Below are positions 41,286 through 49,733 of a DNA stretch of 51,671 nucleotides, piece after piece. Position 1 is the first letter of the stretch. The number at the start of each line of letters is the position of its first letter. The DNA is from Nitrospira sp. UBA5698. Its GTDB lineage: Bacteria > Nitrospirota > Nitrospiria > Nitrospirales > Nitrospiraceae. The DNA lies in contig DIHK01000018.1 of NCBI GenBank assembly GCA_002420115.1, forward strand, positions 212,416-264,086, in the 5' to 3' direction. The notes under the pieces are model-generated. The model was not told the DNA's origin and searched no databases. It was given only the letters and a program-made list of their open reading frames with translations. The position numbers were made by a program, and so were the translations under genes.

Positions 41286-42299
41286 TTATTTCGGTTTGTA
41301 GATTTCATCAAACACACCGCCGTCTGCGAAATGCGCCTGTTGCGCTTTTTGCCATCCTCCGAACACCTCATCGATCGTGAATAGGTTCAACTTGGCGAAT
41401 TGCCCTGCGTACTTTGCCGCCACGGCCTCGTTACGAGGGCGATAGAAATGCTTGGCCGCAATCTCCTGTCCTTCATCTGAATAGAGATATTGGAGGTAGG
41501 CCTGCGCCACCGCCTCTGTGCCTCTTCGCGTTACTACCCTGTCAACTAACGACACAGTCGGTTCGGCTAGAATACTGATCGATGGGGTCACGATCTCGAA
41601 TTTACCTGCGCCCAGCTCTCTGAGGGCGAGATACGCCTCATTCTCCCAGCCAACCAATACGTCCCCGATCCCCCGTTCGACGAACGTCGTGGTTGCGCCT
41701 CTGGCACCGGAATCCAACACCGGCACATTGGCATAAAATTTGGCGATAAACTCCTTGGCCTTCGCTTCATCATTGCCATATTTTTTTAAGGCATAGCCCC
41801 AGGCCGATAAATAGGCCCAGCGCGCCGCCCCTGAAGTTTTAGGATTCGCCGGAATGATGGCAATCCCAGGCTTCACGAGATCATCCCAATCTCGGATACC
41901 TTTTGGATTTCCTTTGCGGACCAAGAACACGATCGTGGAGGTATAGGGCGAGCTATTATGCGGTAACCGCTTTTGCCAGTCCGCCGGCAAGAGCTTGGCT
42001 TTTGCGATGGCATCCACGTCATAAGCCAAAGCCAACGTCACGACGTCTGCATCCAGCCCATCGATGACGGCACGCGCTTGCTTGCTGGAACCTGCATGCG
42101 ATTGTTTCACGACGACAGTTTGACCTTTTTCTTTCTGCCAATGTTTTGCAAATGTCGCATTAAACTCCTGGTACAACTCCCGTGTCGGATCGTAAGAGAC
42201 ATTCAGGAGCACCAGCGGTTCACCAGCCTGAATGGATGAAATCCACAAGAGAAATCCGGTCAGGAATACCGTTAGGGAAATGAGCTGTTTTATCTTCAC
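41286..42299 (-). CDS. sbp: Sulfate-binding periplasmic protein
   Basis: 337 aa with signal peptide (LISLTVFLTGFLLWISSIQAG). The binder's landmarks are clear: LLNVSYDPTRELYQEFNATFAKHW, VVKQSHAGSSKQARAVIDGLDADVVTLALAYDVDAIA (GSSKQA anion loop), NPKTSGAARWAYLSAWGYAL, and DVLVGWENEAYLA. It delivers sulfate or thiosulfate to CysTWA. The gene heads the transport cluster, though DUF2325 and the racemase lie between it and cysT. Confidence 0.95.
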   Translation of the reverse strand: MKIKQLISLTVFLTGFLLWISSIQAGEPLVLLNVSYDPTRELYQEFNATFAKHWQKEKGQTVVVKQSHAGSSKQARAVIDGLDADVVTLALAYDVDAIAKAKLLPADWQKRLPHNSSPYTSTIVFLVRKGNPKGIRDWDDLVKPGIAIIPANPKTSGAARWAYLSAWGYALKKYGNDEAKAKEFIAKFYANVPVLDSGARGATTTFVERGIGDVLVGWENEAYLALRELGAGKFEIVTPSISILAEPTVSLVDRVVTRRGTEAVAQAYLQYLYSDEGQEIAAKHFYRPRNEAVAAKYAGQFAKLNLFTIDEVFGGWQKAQQAHFADGGVFDEIYKPK

Positions 42300-42384
42300 G
42301 ATCTACCCCTTCCTTGCTGTCTCTGCCTGTTCATGAATGTGGTCATCCCATCAACATGGAATGCCTTGCACACCTCAGTGTCGC

Positions 42385-43083
42385 TCAAGACTTCGGTGAC
42401 TTGGTCAGCGCATCCAGTGCCTCCCGATATCGAATCTGCAATTCTTCCTGTTGGTCCGGGGTGAACAAGCGCCACCCGGACCGAGCCTTGGCCACGTACT
42501 CTTCCGGCTCGAACGTGACACTAAAAGCCGGGGCCTGCTCGGGCACATTCGGCAACACACGGTCATACTTGGTAATATCCGCTCCTGGGCTATGCCGATC
42601 ATGAATCTCACTTAAGGTAAGGTAGAGGAGATTGCCTCGAATGGACACCCATCCGCTGGTCGTCTCTTCTTCTCCATATTCCGTCACATGACTGAGATGG
42701 AAATAGATACGCTGATCGGGCGAGGCCAACTCCAAAGCATTGGCAAGCGCCGGAGCCAGTATCTTCACCTCTTCATTCCGGAATCCTCTCGTCCGCTCAG
42801 ATTCACCTGCATAGAGTCGATGGATCAGGTTACGCTGTTTCCATACCCGCACGCCCCGTAGCAGCGCGCCCACCTCACTCTGCGACAGGCTCACTGGATG
42901 GCTGTTCGAGACAGAATCCGGATCCTTTTCCAAATGAACCTGGTTCAGTCCGGATTTATGGATGACCGTTTCTGGCACCGGAGACACACTTGCGCAACCG
43001 GTCATGACTGCAAGATTGACAACCAACAATACACGGGCAATTCGCCCGGCCCGGTGACTTTCGGTAAAGTTTCTATTTTTCAT
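42385..43083 (-). CDS. Outer-membrane lipoprotein of unknown function
   Basis: 232 aa. A signal peptide ends in a lipobox, LAVMTGCAS, with lipidation at Cys. The mature part includes an acidic/basic domain (LASPDQRIYFHLSHVTEYGEEETTSGWVSIRGNLLYLTLSEI) and ends FTPDQQEELQIRYREALDALTKS. I recognise no named family with confidence; DUF3313-like lipoproteins look similar. Its ATG overlaps the upstream ModA-like stop (ATGA), so the two probably act together on oxyanions at the cell surface. Confidence 0.65.
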   Translation of the reverse strand: MKNRNFTESHRAGRIARVLLVVNLAVMTGCASVSPVPETVIHKSGLNQVHLEKDPDSVSNSHPVSLSQSEVGALLRGVRVWKQRNLIHRLYAGESERTRGFRNEEVKILAPALANALELASPDQRIYFHLSHVTEYGEEETTSGWVSIRGNLLYLTLSEIHDRHSPGADITKYDRVLPNVPEQAPAFSVTFEPEEYVAKARSGWRLFTPDQQEELQIRYREALDALTKSPKS

Positions 43084-43907
43084 GGTTTGACCTCCTGTCG
43101 CTCAACATAGCTGACGTCCGAGACCTCTTGCTCAAATCCAAACTTTTTCAGTTCTGCCTGGATTGGTTCAGATAGCAAAAACGCAATGAAGTCTCGGACT
43201 CTGAACACGTTTTCGGAGGTCCATGGTGCGGCCACTCCATAGACGATCGGCTTGTGACTTTCGGCAGGAGCGGCGTCAATGATACGTACCCGTTTCATGG
43301 GGGTGGCATCGGTTCGATATACGAGGCCCAGTTCAGCTTCTCCCTTGGAGACAAGATCAAGCACGGCCTTGGAATGTTCACCGTAAAGATATTGAGACTT
43401 CAGCCGAGGCTCGAGGTTCCGGTATTTCAGGAATTGGACGGCATCCTTGCCGACACCCGACGTTGCAGGATCGCCGATCGCAATGTGTCGCACCGGTTGA
43501 GTCTCAAGTTCCTGAATAGAGCTGATCGTGGCGGGGAATGCGGCGTTGGTGATCAAGACCAATGCTGTGCGGGCATACACTTGTTTGGTGTCTTGAACAA
43601 TCAGCTTTTTCTGTTCGAGTTGGTCCAGCTCTTCATAGGCTGACGGGATGTATACATCCACCGGCGCTCCTTCCTCGATTTGCTTGAGAAGCGTTTTGGA
43701 TTGGGCATAGACGACCCGCACGTTGACATCTCGGTTTCGAGATTCGTAGAGCGGTACTATTTTTCGAAATACATCCTTCAGACTGTTGGCAACTGCAATG
43801 GTTAAGGTTTCCGATGATTGAGCGTAGACGGGCGACGCCAGTGGTCCAGCGAGGGCGACAATGCTGGCAACAGCAATCGCTCGACCGAGTATATAAGCAA
43901 ATGGCAT
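43080..43907 (-). CDS. Orphan ModA-like oxyanion-binding protein
   Basis: 275 aa from the ATG at 43907 (AGGAGGCTCCC upstream). Signal peptide ending SPVYAQ; then TLTIAVANSLKDVFRKIVPLYE, QSKTLLKQIEEGAPVDVYIPSA, GDPATSGVGKDAVQFLKY and GEAELGLVYRTDA, the molybdate/tungstate-binder fold. It lacks a permease neighbour, unlike the modA at 48963 (about 30% or less similar by eye). Position in the sulfur run and coupling to a lipoprotein suggest it binds sulfate, molybdate or another oxyanion and shares an ABC channel. Confidence 0.82.
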   Translation of the reverse strand: MPFAYILGRAIAVASIVALAGPLASPVYAQSSETLTIAVANSLKDVFRKIVPLYESRNRDVNVRVVYAQSKTLLKQIEEGAPVDVYIPSAYEELDQLEQKKLIVQDTKQVYARTALVLITNAAFPATISSIQELETQPVRHIAIGDPATSGVGKDAVQFLKYRNLEPRLKSQYLYGEHSKAVLDLVSKGEAELGLVYRTDATPMKRVRIIDAAPAESHKPIVYGVAAPWTSENVFRVRDFIAFLLSEPIQAELKKFGFEQEVSDVSYVERQEVKP

Positions 43908-43942
43908 GGGAGCCTCCTTATAGCTGTGCTGTTTCATGTGCG

Positions 43943-45580
43943 CTAGAAATAAAACTGGTATTGAACATTGAAACGGTTCTCGACAAGATCTCGGCCGAAT
44001 CCCGGGAGATTCTCGAACGGGAACCGATCCGGAGCCCGGCCTCCACTTCCCATGGTGATGTTCGAGTAATCGAGAATGAGCCGGTTATTGTATGTCCCGT
44101 CGAAACTGTAGCTGAGCGCCACACCCAACTCCTTGGTCAAATCATGTGTTTGGCGGGTCGAGGGATCATGAATGCCATATCGAACAGCAACCTCCAATTT
44201 GCGTGGGATAACGTACTTCCCGACCTGCACATACCATCCCCATGCATCACCAAGCGAGACCGGAGGACCGACGGCAAGTGGGCTCGTCGGGATTGTTCCC
44301 AAATCAAAGGGCCTAGTTCCACTATCCGCATTCCGCACATTCTGGTCTCGGTAGAATCCTTCGGCTTGGATCGACCACCCCTGATACTTCGCGATGAAAT
44401 CGAGTTCATACGTGTGAAAATCATAGATTCCGCCGCCAAGTAATCGGCCGTTATAGGCCTTGGTCACTCGTTGACGAAACGCCCGTTCGACGATGTCCGA
44501 TCGAATCGAACTGAGATAGTTTTGAGCCGGATCGAATGCGTAGCCGAAGGCGATGGCAGCTTGAGGAGTTCGCGAGTTAAGAATATCCCCCTGTCCATAG
44601 CCTGGATTTCCCGCAATCTTGTAGAGCAATCGCACCGTGTACATCATTTCGCCCGTTAAAAAGCGAGTGTCGTAATTGTAGGTTCTGGTCGTTCCCGCGT
44701 TGGGTGCTCCCGGAGTTCCTGTTTGGGGCAACACGTTCTGACTGACTGCCGTTCCCTCTCGCGTCAGATTAGCCCCGACTCCGCCCCAGACACCGACGGC
44801 ATAATTAAACTTGTACTTATCCTCATCGCTTGAAATGCTGATTCCCACGTCGCGGCTGCCTTGCAAGTTGGACGCGAATACGCTTTGCACGATCATCGGA
44901 TCGGCAAATGAATTAGTTGCGGCGGAAGCTATGAGTGCACGATTAAACCAGACCCGCTGTTGCCCCACTTGGATAGTGGCCCAGGGAATATGCCAGGATG
45001 CAATATACGCATCGACCAGATTTGCACGTCCGCTTCCACCCTCCTGATCCCACGGCGTCTGGTTCAAGGCGACAGATACGTTGTAACGAAAGTCCGGATC
45101 GAAGGCATGGCCCATGAATTGAAGCTGAACACGAGGAGCAGAAAACGTATTCGAATCGCTCAGGTACCGAAATGCGCGGTACTCGACCTGACCGCCGAGA
45201 ATTTCCGGGTTCCTAGAGTCTCCAATCGTCCCCCACGCTTCATTATACATACTGTGGGTATATCGAACCTGCGTCAGGAGCCGTAGTTTGAGCTGAAACT
45301 TCTCTCCAACGCGGAAGTTCAGTCCGTTGTTGACATCGACGGTAAAATTCGGCTTCGTGAGGCGTTCTCTAGTTTCAAGAACTTTCAAGCCTTTGTTATA
45401 TTCTTCCTCAGTGATCACTCCTTTTAGATAGAGGTATTTCAAGCCGGGATCTTCACCGGAATAGTACTCCCACTTGCCGTCTTTCTTGACGAACTGCCCC
45501 TCCTCAACGGCCCACGATTGTACTGCCTGTGTAAGTGAAATCATCATTGTCAGCAAGATGACGAAACCGGAAATTCTCAT
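43943..45580 (-). CDS. Outer-membrane porin, OprP/OprO-like
   Basis: 545 aa. Signal peptide ending QSWAV; then a short motif (GQFVKKDGKWEYYSGEDPGLKYLYLKGVITEEEYNKG, about 27-62) shared with the porin at 47406, then a 16-strand-type barrel rich in aromatic girdles, ending in the canonical C-terminal Phe (YQFYF). OprP-type porins let phosphate or other anions pass; here sulfate is the more probable cargo given the operon. It starts the long sulfur transcript after oscA. The 35 nt before the ModA-like ATG contain its Shine-Dalgarno. Confidence 0.85.
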   Translation of the reverse strand: MRISGFVILLTMMISLTQAVQSWAVEEGQFVKKDGKWEYYSGEDPGLKYLYLKGVITEEEYNKGLKVLETRERLTKPNFTVDVNNGLNFRVGEKFQLKLRLLTQVRYTHSMYNEAWGTIGDSRNPEILGGQVEYRAFRYLSDSNTFSAPRVQLQFMGHAFDPDFRYNVSVALNQTPWDQEGGSGRANLVDAYIASWHIPWATIQVGQQRVWFNRALIASAATNSFADPMIVQSVFASNLQGSRDVGISISSDEDKYKFNYAVGVWGGVGANLTREGTAVSQNVLPQTGTPGAPNAGTTRTYNYDTRFLTGEMMYTVRLLYKIAGNPGYGQGDILNSRTPQAAIAFGYAFDPAQNYLSSIRSDIVERAFRQRVTKAYNGRLLGGGIYDFHTYELDFIAKYQGWSIQAEGFYRDQNVRNADSGTRPFDLGTIPTSPLAVGPPVSLGDAWGWYVQVGKYVIPRKLEVAVRYGIHDPSTRQTHDLTKELGVALSYSFDGTYNNRLILDYSNITMGSGGRAPDRFPFENLPGFGRDLVENRFNVQYQFYF

Positions 45581-45690
45581 GTTCTCTCCTCCATGACATG
45601 GGAACTTCCGGTGGTCCGGTCAGTTCGTCTATTAATTTAAGAAACCACTGTTACGGCGTGGACTCCTGCCATTGGAATGGCCGGGCTCCC

Positions 45691-45726
45691 ACGGGTCGTT
45701 ACTTCTTATAAGCAGTGTCGACCCGT
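45691..45726 (-). promoter_or_regulatory. Hairpin between oscA and the porin gene
   Basis: 8-bp inverted repeat ACGGGTCG/CGACCCGT (45691-45698 and 45719-45726) with a 20-nt loop, starting 18 nt past the oscA stop on the minus strand. No U run. Next to it is the palindrome GCCATT-GG-AATGGC (45668-45681). Together they could attenuate or process transcription into the porin. Confidence 0.4.
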
Positions 45727-45744
45727 CACTCCTGAATCAGATGG

Positions 45745-45915
45745 TTAAGGACGATCAATTCGCACCTTCTCTTTTCGCTCGATTTGCACGACTCGGGAGT
45801 CGTGGACAGTAATCTCCACCGACCCGAACCGAAGTCCTTTGAGAGCGGATAGAATGGCCTCCTCAACCTCCTGCTCCGCGTACGACCTTCTAGCCTCTTG
45901 CTCTAACCTGGACAC
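45745..45915 (-). CDS. oscA: OscA-like DUF2292 protein
   Basis: 56 aa from GTG at 45915, with a purine run (GAGGGGGGAAGG) upstream. EVEEAILSALKGLRFGSVEITVHDSRVVQIERKEKVRI is the complete DUF2292 (YezD/OscA) domain. ATGs at 46029, 46020 and 45996 lie at or upstream of the predicted transcription start near 45990, so I reject them. OscA is a small protein needed for organosulfur use and chromate tolerance in Pseudomonas, encoded next to sulfate-binding genes; the same context is seen here. It probably leads the sulfur regulon. Confidence 0.82.
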   Translation of the reverse strand: MSRLEQEARRSYAEQEVEEAILSALKGLRFGSVEITVHDSRVVQIERKEKVRIDRP

Positions 45916-45996
45916 AGCCCTTCCCCCCCTCTCCTGAATGAACCCTCGAATGTCACGTTTAATTACTACAATTCCGATCAAGATTAACGTGCACAT

Positions 45997-46026
45997 TTTA
46001 TAATATAAGTTGATTAACATTGTCAA
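45997..46026 (-). promoter_or_regulatory. Strong sigma-70 promoter of oscA
   Basis: Minus-strand TTGACA (46021-46026), 18-bp spacer, TATAAA (45997-46002): perfect -35 and 5/6 -10. The spacer contains GTTGA...TCAAC arms, a possible operator. Predicted leader about 75 nt. Confidence 0.72.
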
Positions 46027-46113
46027 CAACTACTTTTCGCTTCTTTTATTTTTTATAAAATGTAAGCTTATTCTAAAAACTCCATTTAAAAGTCTCTGAC
46101 TGTGAAAGTTTAA

Positions 46114-46143
46114 TTGACATATGTAAAGCTATATTGCTATACA
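46114..46143 (+). promoter_or_regulatory. Promoter of the HTH-PBP regulator gene
   Basis: TTGACA (46114-46119), 18-bp spacer, TATACA (46138-46143). The predicted start falls at about 46149-46151, on the ATG itself, and there is no Shine-Dalgarno before it, so the message may be leaderless. The direct repeat GCTATA(T)TGCTATA overlaps the -10. Confidence 0.6.
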
Positions 46144-46150
46144 CTGCACC

Positions 46151-47329
46151 ATGCAAAATCAAGATCAGCAGACCCAAGGCTCAATTCAGTTCACGAACCG
46201 CCTCCGATCTGTTCGTGCAAAGATGGGTCTGTCTCAGGGTGAACTTGCTGCGCAAGCTGGGGTTACAAGACAAGCTATTTCGGCCGTTGAGTCAGACCTC
46301 TACCTGCCCACGACGGCTGTTGCCTTGAAACTGGCCTCGGTCTTGGCCTGCCATGTGGAAGACCTGTTCAGCCTTGCTCCGACGGAGGACCTGCTTGAAG
46401 GCACCTGGATCGGCCATCTCCCACAGACCGAGGCCGGAGCTCATCCAATCCGAGTGAAAGTCTCAACGGTTGGGAAGCGGACAATCGTCAGATCTGTGAC
46501 CGACCTGGGTGAACAGTTCTCTTTCGTGGTGCCTGCCGACGGATATGTCACGGAGACGCCGGGCAACCCTTCCGGCACGACAGTCCGCGTGAAACTCTCG
46601 CGCGATCGAGACGCGATCGAACAAGAGATTTCCGTGGCCGGCTGTGACCCGGCGATTTTCTTAGTCGGCGAACATTTGCGACGCCACAGAGACCAGACCA
46701 CCGTTGTCGGTTGGACGATGGGCAGCATGGCGGCTCTCCAAGCCTTGCAACGCGGCGAAGTCCACGTGGCCGGCATGCATCTCTTCGATCCGGTGACCGG
46801 CGAATCGAACCTGCCCTTTCTTAGACAGTCATTGAAAGGAAGCGGCTACGAAGTCGTGACCTTTGCAACCTGGGAGGAAGGATTCCTCGTTCGTCGAGGT
46901 AACCCGTTGTCCATTCGCACAGCCGCCGATCTTGTAGAACCGATGGTCACCCTCGTGAATCGCGAAGAGGGATCAGGGGCAAGACTATTGCTCGATCAGC
47001 AGTTGCGGGCATCCGGGATAGACCCAGCGCACGTTCGAGGGTATGACCGTGTTGCATCGACGCATGTCGACGTCGCACGGGCTATTGCGCAACGTCAAGC
47101 CGAAGTGGGAATCGGCATTCGGTCCGCTGCCCAGCAGTTCAACCTGGATTTCGTGCCGCTCCAAACTGCGCGATATGACCTGGTCGTGCCGAAGTCGTAC
47201 CTCAAGTCCCATCCGACGCTCACGCACCTCTTTGAAACGCTGGCGAGCCGCCCATTCAGGAAAGAAATCGAAGCCCTTGGCGGATACGACACCAGCGAGA
47301 CCGGAAAGGTCCGAGCATGGCACGCCTGA
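46151..47329 (+). CDS. HTH-periplasmic-binding-domain fusion regulator
   Basis: 392 aa, cytoplasmic (no signal peptide). Residues about 15-70 are an XRE-type HTH (LRSVRAKMGLSQGELAAQAGVTRQAISAVESDLYLPTTAVALKLA). Residues about 150-390 are a PBP-like domain: CDPAIFLVGEHLRRHRDQTTVVGWTMGSMAALQALQRGEVHVAGMHLFDP, ARAIAQRQAEVGIGIRSAA, DLVVPKSYL, similar to ModA/tungstate-binder C-terminal lobes. It presumably senses molybdate or a related ligand inside the cell and controls the downstream porin-modABC and perhaps the divergent sulfur genes. Typical of Mo-sensing XRE-PBP proteins. Confidence 0.85.
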   Translation: MQNQDQQTQGSIQFTNRLRSVRAKMGLSQGELAAQAGVTRQAISAVESDLYLPTTAVALKLASVLACHVEDLFSLAPTEDLLEGTWIGHLPQTEAGAHPIRVKVSTVGKRTIVRSVTDLGEQFSFVVPADGYVTETPGNPSGTTVRVKLSRDRDAIEQEISVAGCDPAIFLVGEHLRRHRDQTTVVGWTMGSMAALQALQRGEVHVAGMHLFDPVTGESNLPFLRQSLKGSGYEVVTFATWEEGFLVRRGNPLSIRTAADLVEPMVTLVNREEGSGARLLLDQQLRASGIDPAHVRGYDRVASTHVDVARAIAQRQAEVGIGIRSAAQQFNLDFVPLQTARYDLVVPKSYLKSHPTLTHLFETLASRPFRKEIEALGGYDTSETGKVRAWHA

Positions 47330-47405
47330 GGACAACGGCCCCACACAGAAGTAAACCGATAGACCCATCATCGTGAATCGCGATGCACCTATGAAAGGAA
47401 CCGTG

Positions 47406-48950
47406 ATGTCGAAGAACGTGTTTTTCTACGGCCTCCTCAGCGCCGCTCTGTTTCTGATCGGAACGAGCTTGGTACAGGCCGTCGAATATGGCGAACTGGT
47501 TCAGAAAGATGGGAAATGGGAGTTCAAGAACACCGAAGACCCGGTGCTCAAACTGATGCATGACAAGCACGTCATCACCGACGAAGACTATTTCAAAGCC
47601 ACAGATCGCACCGGGAAGAATTGGATCGAACCAGCTGACGCAGTCCTGAATCGACGGCGAGAAATGGATTGGATTCACTACGAACGGTCTCTGCTCCGCC
47701 TACCTGACTGGCTGGATCTCGGATTCGAAAACCGGACTCGATTCGAATCCTATGACCACCCCTGGCGAGCCAGCCAAGCGATCGGCAACGGACGGACGGA
47801 CGGCCAGATCGCCTTGCGGTCGCGTGTGCGTATCGGCTTGGGTGGCGACGGCCCCTTGCGACTCTTGTTTGAAGGGCAGGATTCGCGTGCCTTTTTAGAT
47901 AAAGACCCTGGAGATTTTCGCGATGCGACCACCGTCAATGAGTTCGATGTCTTACAGCTCGTCGGGGCCTTAACCCTGCACAATGTCTTGGGAACCGGGC
48001 TTCGCACCGACCTTCACTTCGGCCGCATGACCATGGACTTTGGCAGTCGACGGTTGATCGCGCGCAATGCGTTCCGAAACACCGTCAATTCCTTCGATGG
48101 ATTTCACTGGCAACTTTCGCAGGGAAATACCTGGCGAATTCGGGCATTCGCGACACAACCGGTCGTGCGGGACGACGTGAGACTTGATCAGCAATATCAC
48201 AACCTCTTGTTTTGGGGCACCTATCTGGAGAGCCGGCACTTCCCCTGGTTTCAGATGGATGCCTTTTATTTCGGCCTGAATGATCAGCGAGTCCCCAACG
48301 GAACCGCGCATCGCACCTATTCGACTGCCGGAGGCCGATTGTTTAAGGACCCCAAACCTGGTGAACCGGATTATGAAATCGAGACCGCGTGGCAAACCGG
48401 TCGTCGCGGCGTCACCGACCACTTCGCCTATCTTCAACATGTGGAACTCGGCTATACCTTCAACCGTCCTTGGACCCCTCGACTCCTGTTTCAGTTCGAC
48501 TATGCCAGCGGCGATCGTCAGCCAGACGACAACCAGGATGAAGGGTTTGACAGCTTGTTCGGCGCCCGACGGTGGGAGTACGGACCAACCGGAACCTGGG
48601 GACCATTCGCCAGAACGAACCTGATCTCACCAGGTTGGCGGCTCTTCCTCAACCCGACGGCAAATTGGACGTTGATGGTCAAGCATCGTGTCTGGTACCT
48701 GGCACAGGAGAGAGATTTCTTCGGCAGTTCCGGTTTGCGGGATACCACCGGAAACGCCGGCACATCGTTAGGGCATGACGTCGAACTGCAAGCGCAATGG
48801 GCTGTCACCTCCAACCTGGATTTTGATGTCGGGTACGTCCATTGGTTCAAGGGCTCGTATTTCAATAGCCCCACCATCCTCGCCCAAATGCCGGCCGGCG
48901 GAAACAAGGATAGTGATTATTTTTATGCGGCGATTCGAGTCCGGATCTAG
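47406..48950 (+). CDS. Outer-membrane porin, alginate-export type
   Basis: 514 aa from the ATG at 47406 (GAAAGGAA five bases up). Signal peptide ending VQAVEY; the motif GELVQKDGKWEFKNTEDPVLKLMHDKHVITDEDY (about 25-60) parallels the other porin. The barrel portion (LDLGFENRTRFESYDHPWRAS..., RLRIGLGG-type strands) matches the AlgE/alginate-export family, ending RVRI. Placed between regulator and modA, it probably serves molybdate or general anion entry. Confidence 0.85.
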   Translation: MSKNVFFYGLLSAALFLIGTSLVQAVEYGELVQKDGKWEFKNTEDPVLKLMHDKHVITDEDYFKATDRTGKNWIEPADAVLNRRREMDWIHYERSLLRLPDWLDLGFENRTRFESYDHPWRASQAIGNGRTDGQIALRSRVRIGLGGDGPLRLLFEGQDSRAFLDKDPGDFRDATTVNEFDVLQLVGALTLHNVLGTGLRTDLHFGRMTMDFGSRRLIARNAFRNTVNSFDGFHWQLSQGNTWRIRAFATQPVVRDDVRLDQQYHNLLFWGTYLESRHFPWFQMDAFYFGLNDQRVPNGTAHRTYSTAGGRLFKDPKPGEPDYEIETAWQTGRRGVTDHFAYLQHVELGYTFNRPWTPRLLFQFDYASGDRQPDDNQDEGFDSLFGARRWEYGPTGTWGPFARTNLISPGWRLFLNPTANWTLMVKHRVWYLAQERDFFGSSGLRDTTGNAGTSLGHDVELQAQWAVTSNLDFDVGYVHWFKGSYFNSPTILAQMPAGGNKDSDYFYAAIRVRI

Positions 48951-48962
48951 AAAGGGCCAACC

Positions 48963-49718
48963 ATGACACAACGGTTTCTTACCTGGTGCATGTGTGTCTT
49001 CATCATGATGCATATCACACCGGCATTTGCCGAGCAGACATTAGTGGCCGTGGCCGCCAACTTTGTGCCGCCGTTCCGTGAAATCGCGATGGCATTCGAG
49101 GCCACCACGGGTCATACCATCCGAGTCGTCGCCGGCTCCTCCGGGAATTTCCATTCGCAAATCAAGAATGGGGCGCCGTTCGATGTGTTTTTGTCTGCCG
49201 ATACGGAACGGCCCAAACTCTTGGAAGACGAGGGTCTTGGAGTCAAGGATTCCCGCTTCACCTATGCGATCGGTCGTCTCGTCCTGTGGAGTCCCAATCC
49301 CGACCTGATCAAGGGGGAAGAAACGCTTCGATCCAGAAATTACAAACGCCTGGCCATCGCGAATCCCAAAACTGCGCCGTACGGTGTGGCAGCGATGCAG
49401 GCGATGCAGAAGCTGGAGCTGTGGGACAGCCTCCAGCCCCACATTGTCATGGGAGAGAGTCTCGGGCAGACGATGGGGTTCATCGAATCCGGCAATGCTC
49501 AATTGGGGTTTGTCGCTCTGTCACAGGTGCTGGACCCCAAGATCAAGGGACAAGGCAGTCGCTGGGTTGTCCCCACCAATCTACACGAACCGATCAAACA
49601 GGACGTGATCTTGCTGACGAAGGGAAACGAGAACGTAGCTGCGAAAGCGCTCATGGAGTTCCTTGGTAGTCCGAAATCGAAAACAATCATCGAACGCTAT
49701 GGCTATGAGCTGAACTAG
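48963..49718 (+). CDS. modA: Molybdate-binding protein
   Basis: 251 aa, signal peptide ending HITPAFAEQ. TLVAVAANFVPPFREIAMAFEATTGHTIRVVAGSSGNFHSQIKNGAPFDVFLSADTERPKLLEDEG is classical ModA (GSSG anion loop, GAPFDVFLSAD); NPKTAPYGVAAMQAM and GNAQLGFVALSQVL follow. It delivers molybdate to ModBC. The gene is 12 nt after the porin and 15 nt before modB. Confidence 0.95.
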   Translation: MTQRFLTWCMCVFIMMHITPAFAEQTLVAVAANFVPPFREIAMAFEATTGHTIRVVAGSSGNFHSQIKNGAPFDVFLSADTERPKLLEDEGLGVKDSRFTYAIGRLVLWSPNPDLIKGEETLRSRNYKRLAIANPKTAPYGVAAMQAMQKLELWDSLQPHIVMGESLGQTMGFIESGNAQLGFVALSQVLDPKIKGQGSRWVVPTNLHEPIKQDVILLTKGNENVAAKALMEFLGSPKSKTIIERYGYELN

Positions 49719-49733
49719 CAGCAGAGGATGGGA

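Noticed and set aside
42300..42384. Sigma-54 promoter ahead of the sulfate-binding protein
   Set aside because: The TGG...TTGCA elements here are two bases short of the required spacing and on the wrong strand.
45916..46029. ATG starts upstream for the OscA-like gene
   Set aside because: They would place the start at or upstream of the near-consensus promoter's predicted transcript start and translate AT-rich promoter sequence.
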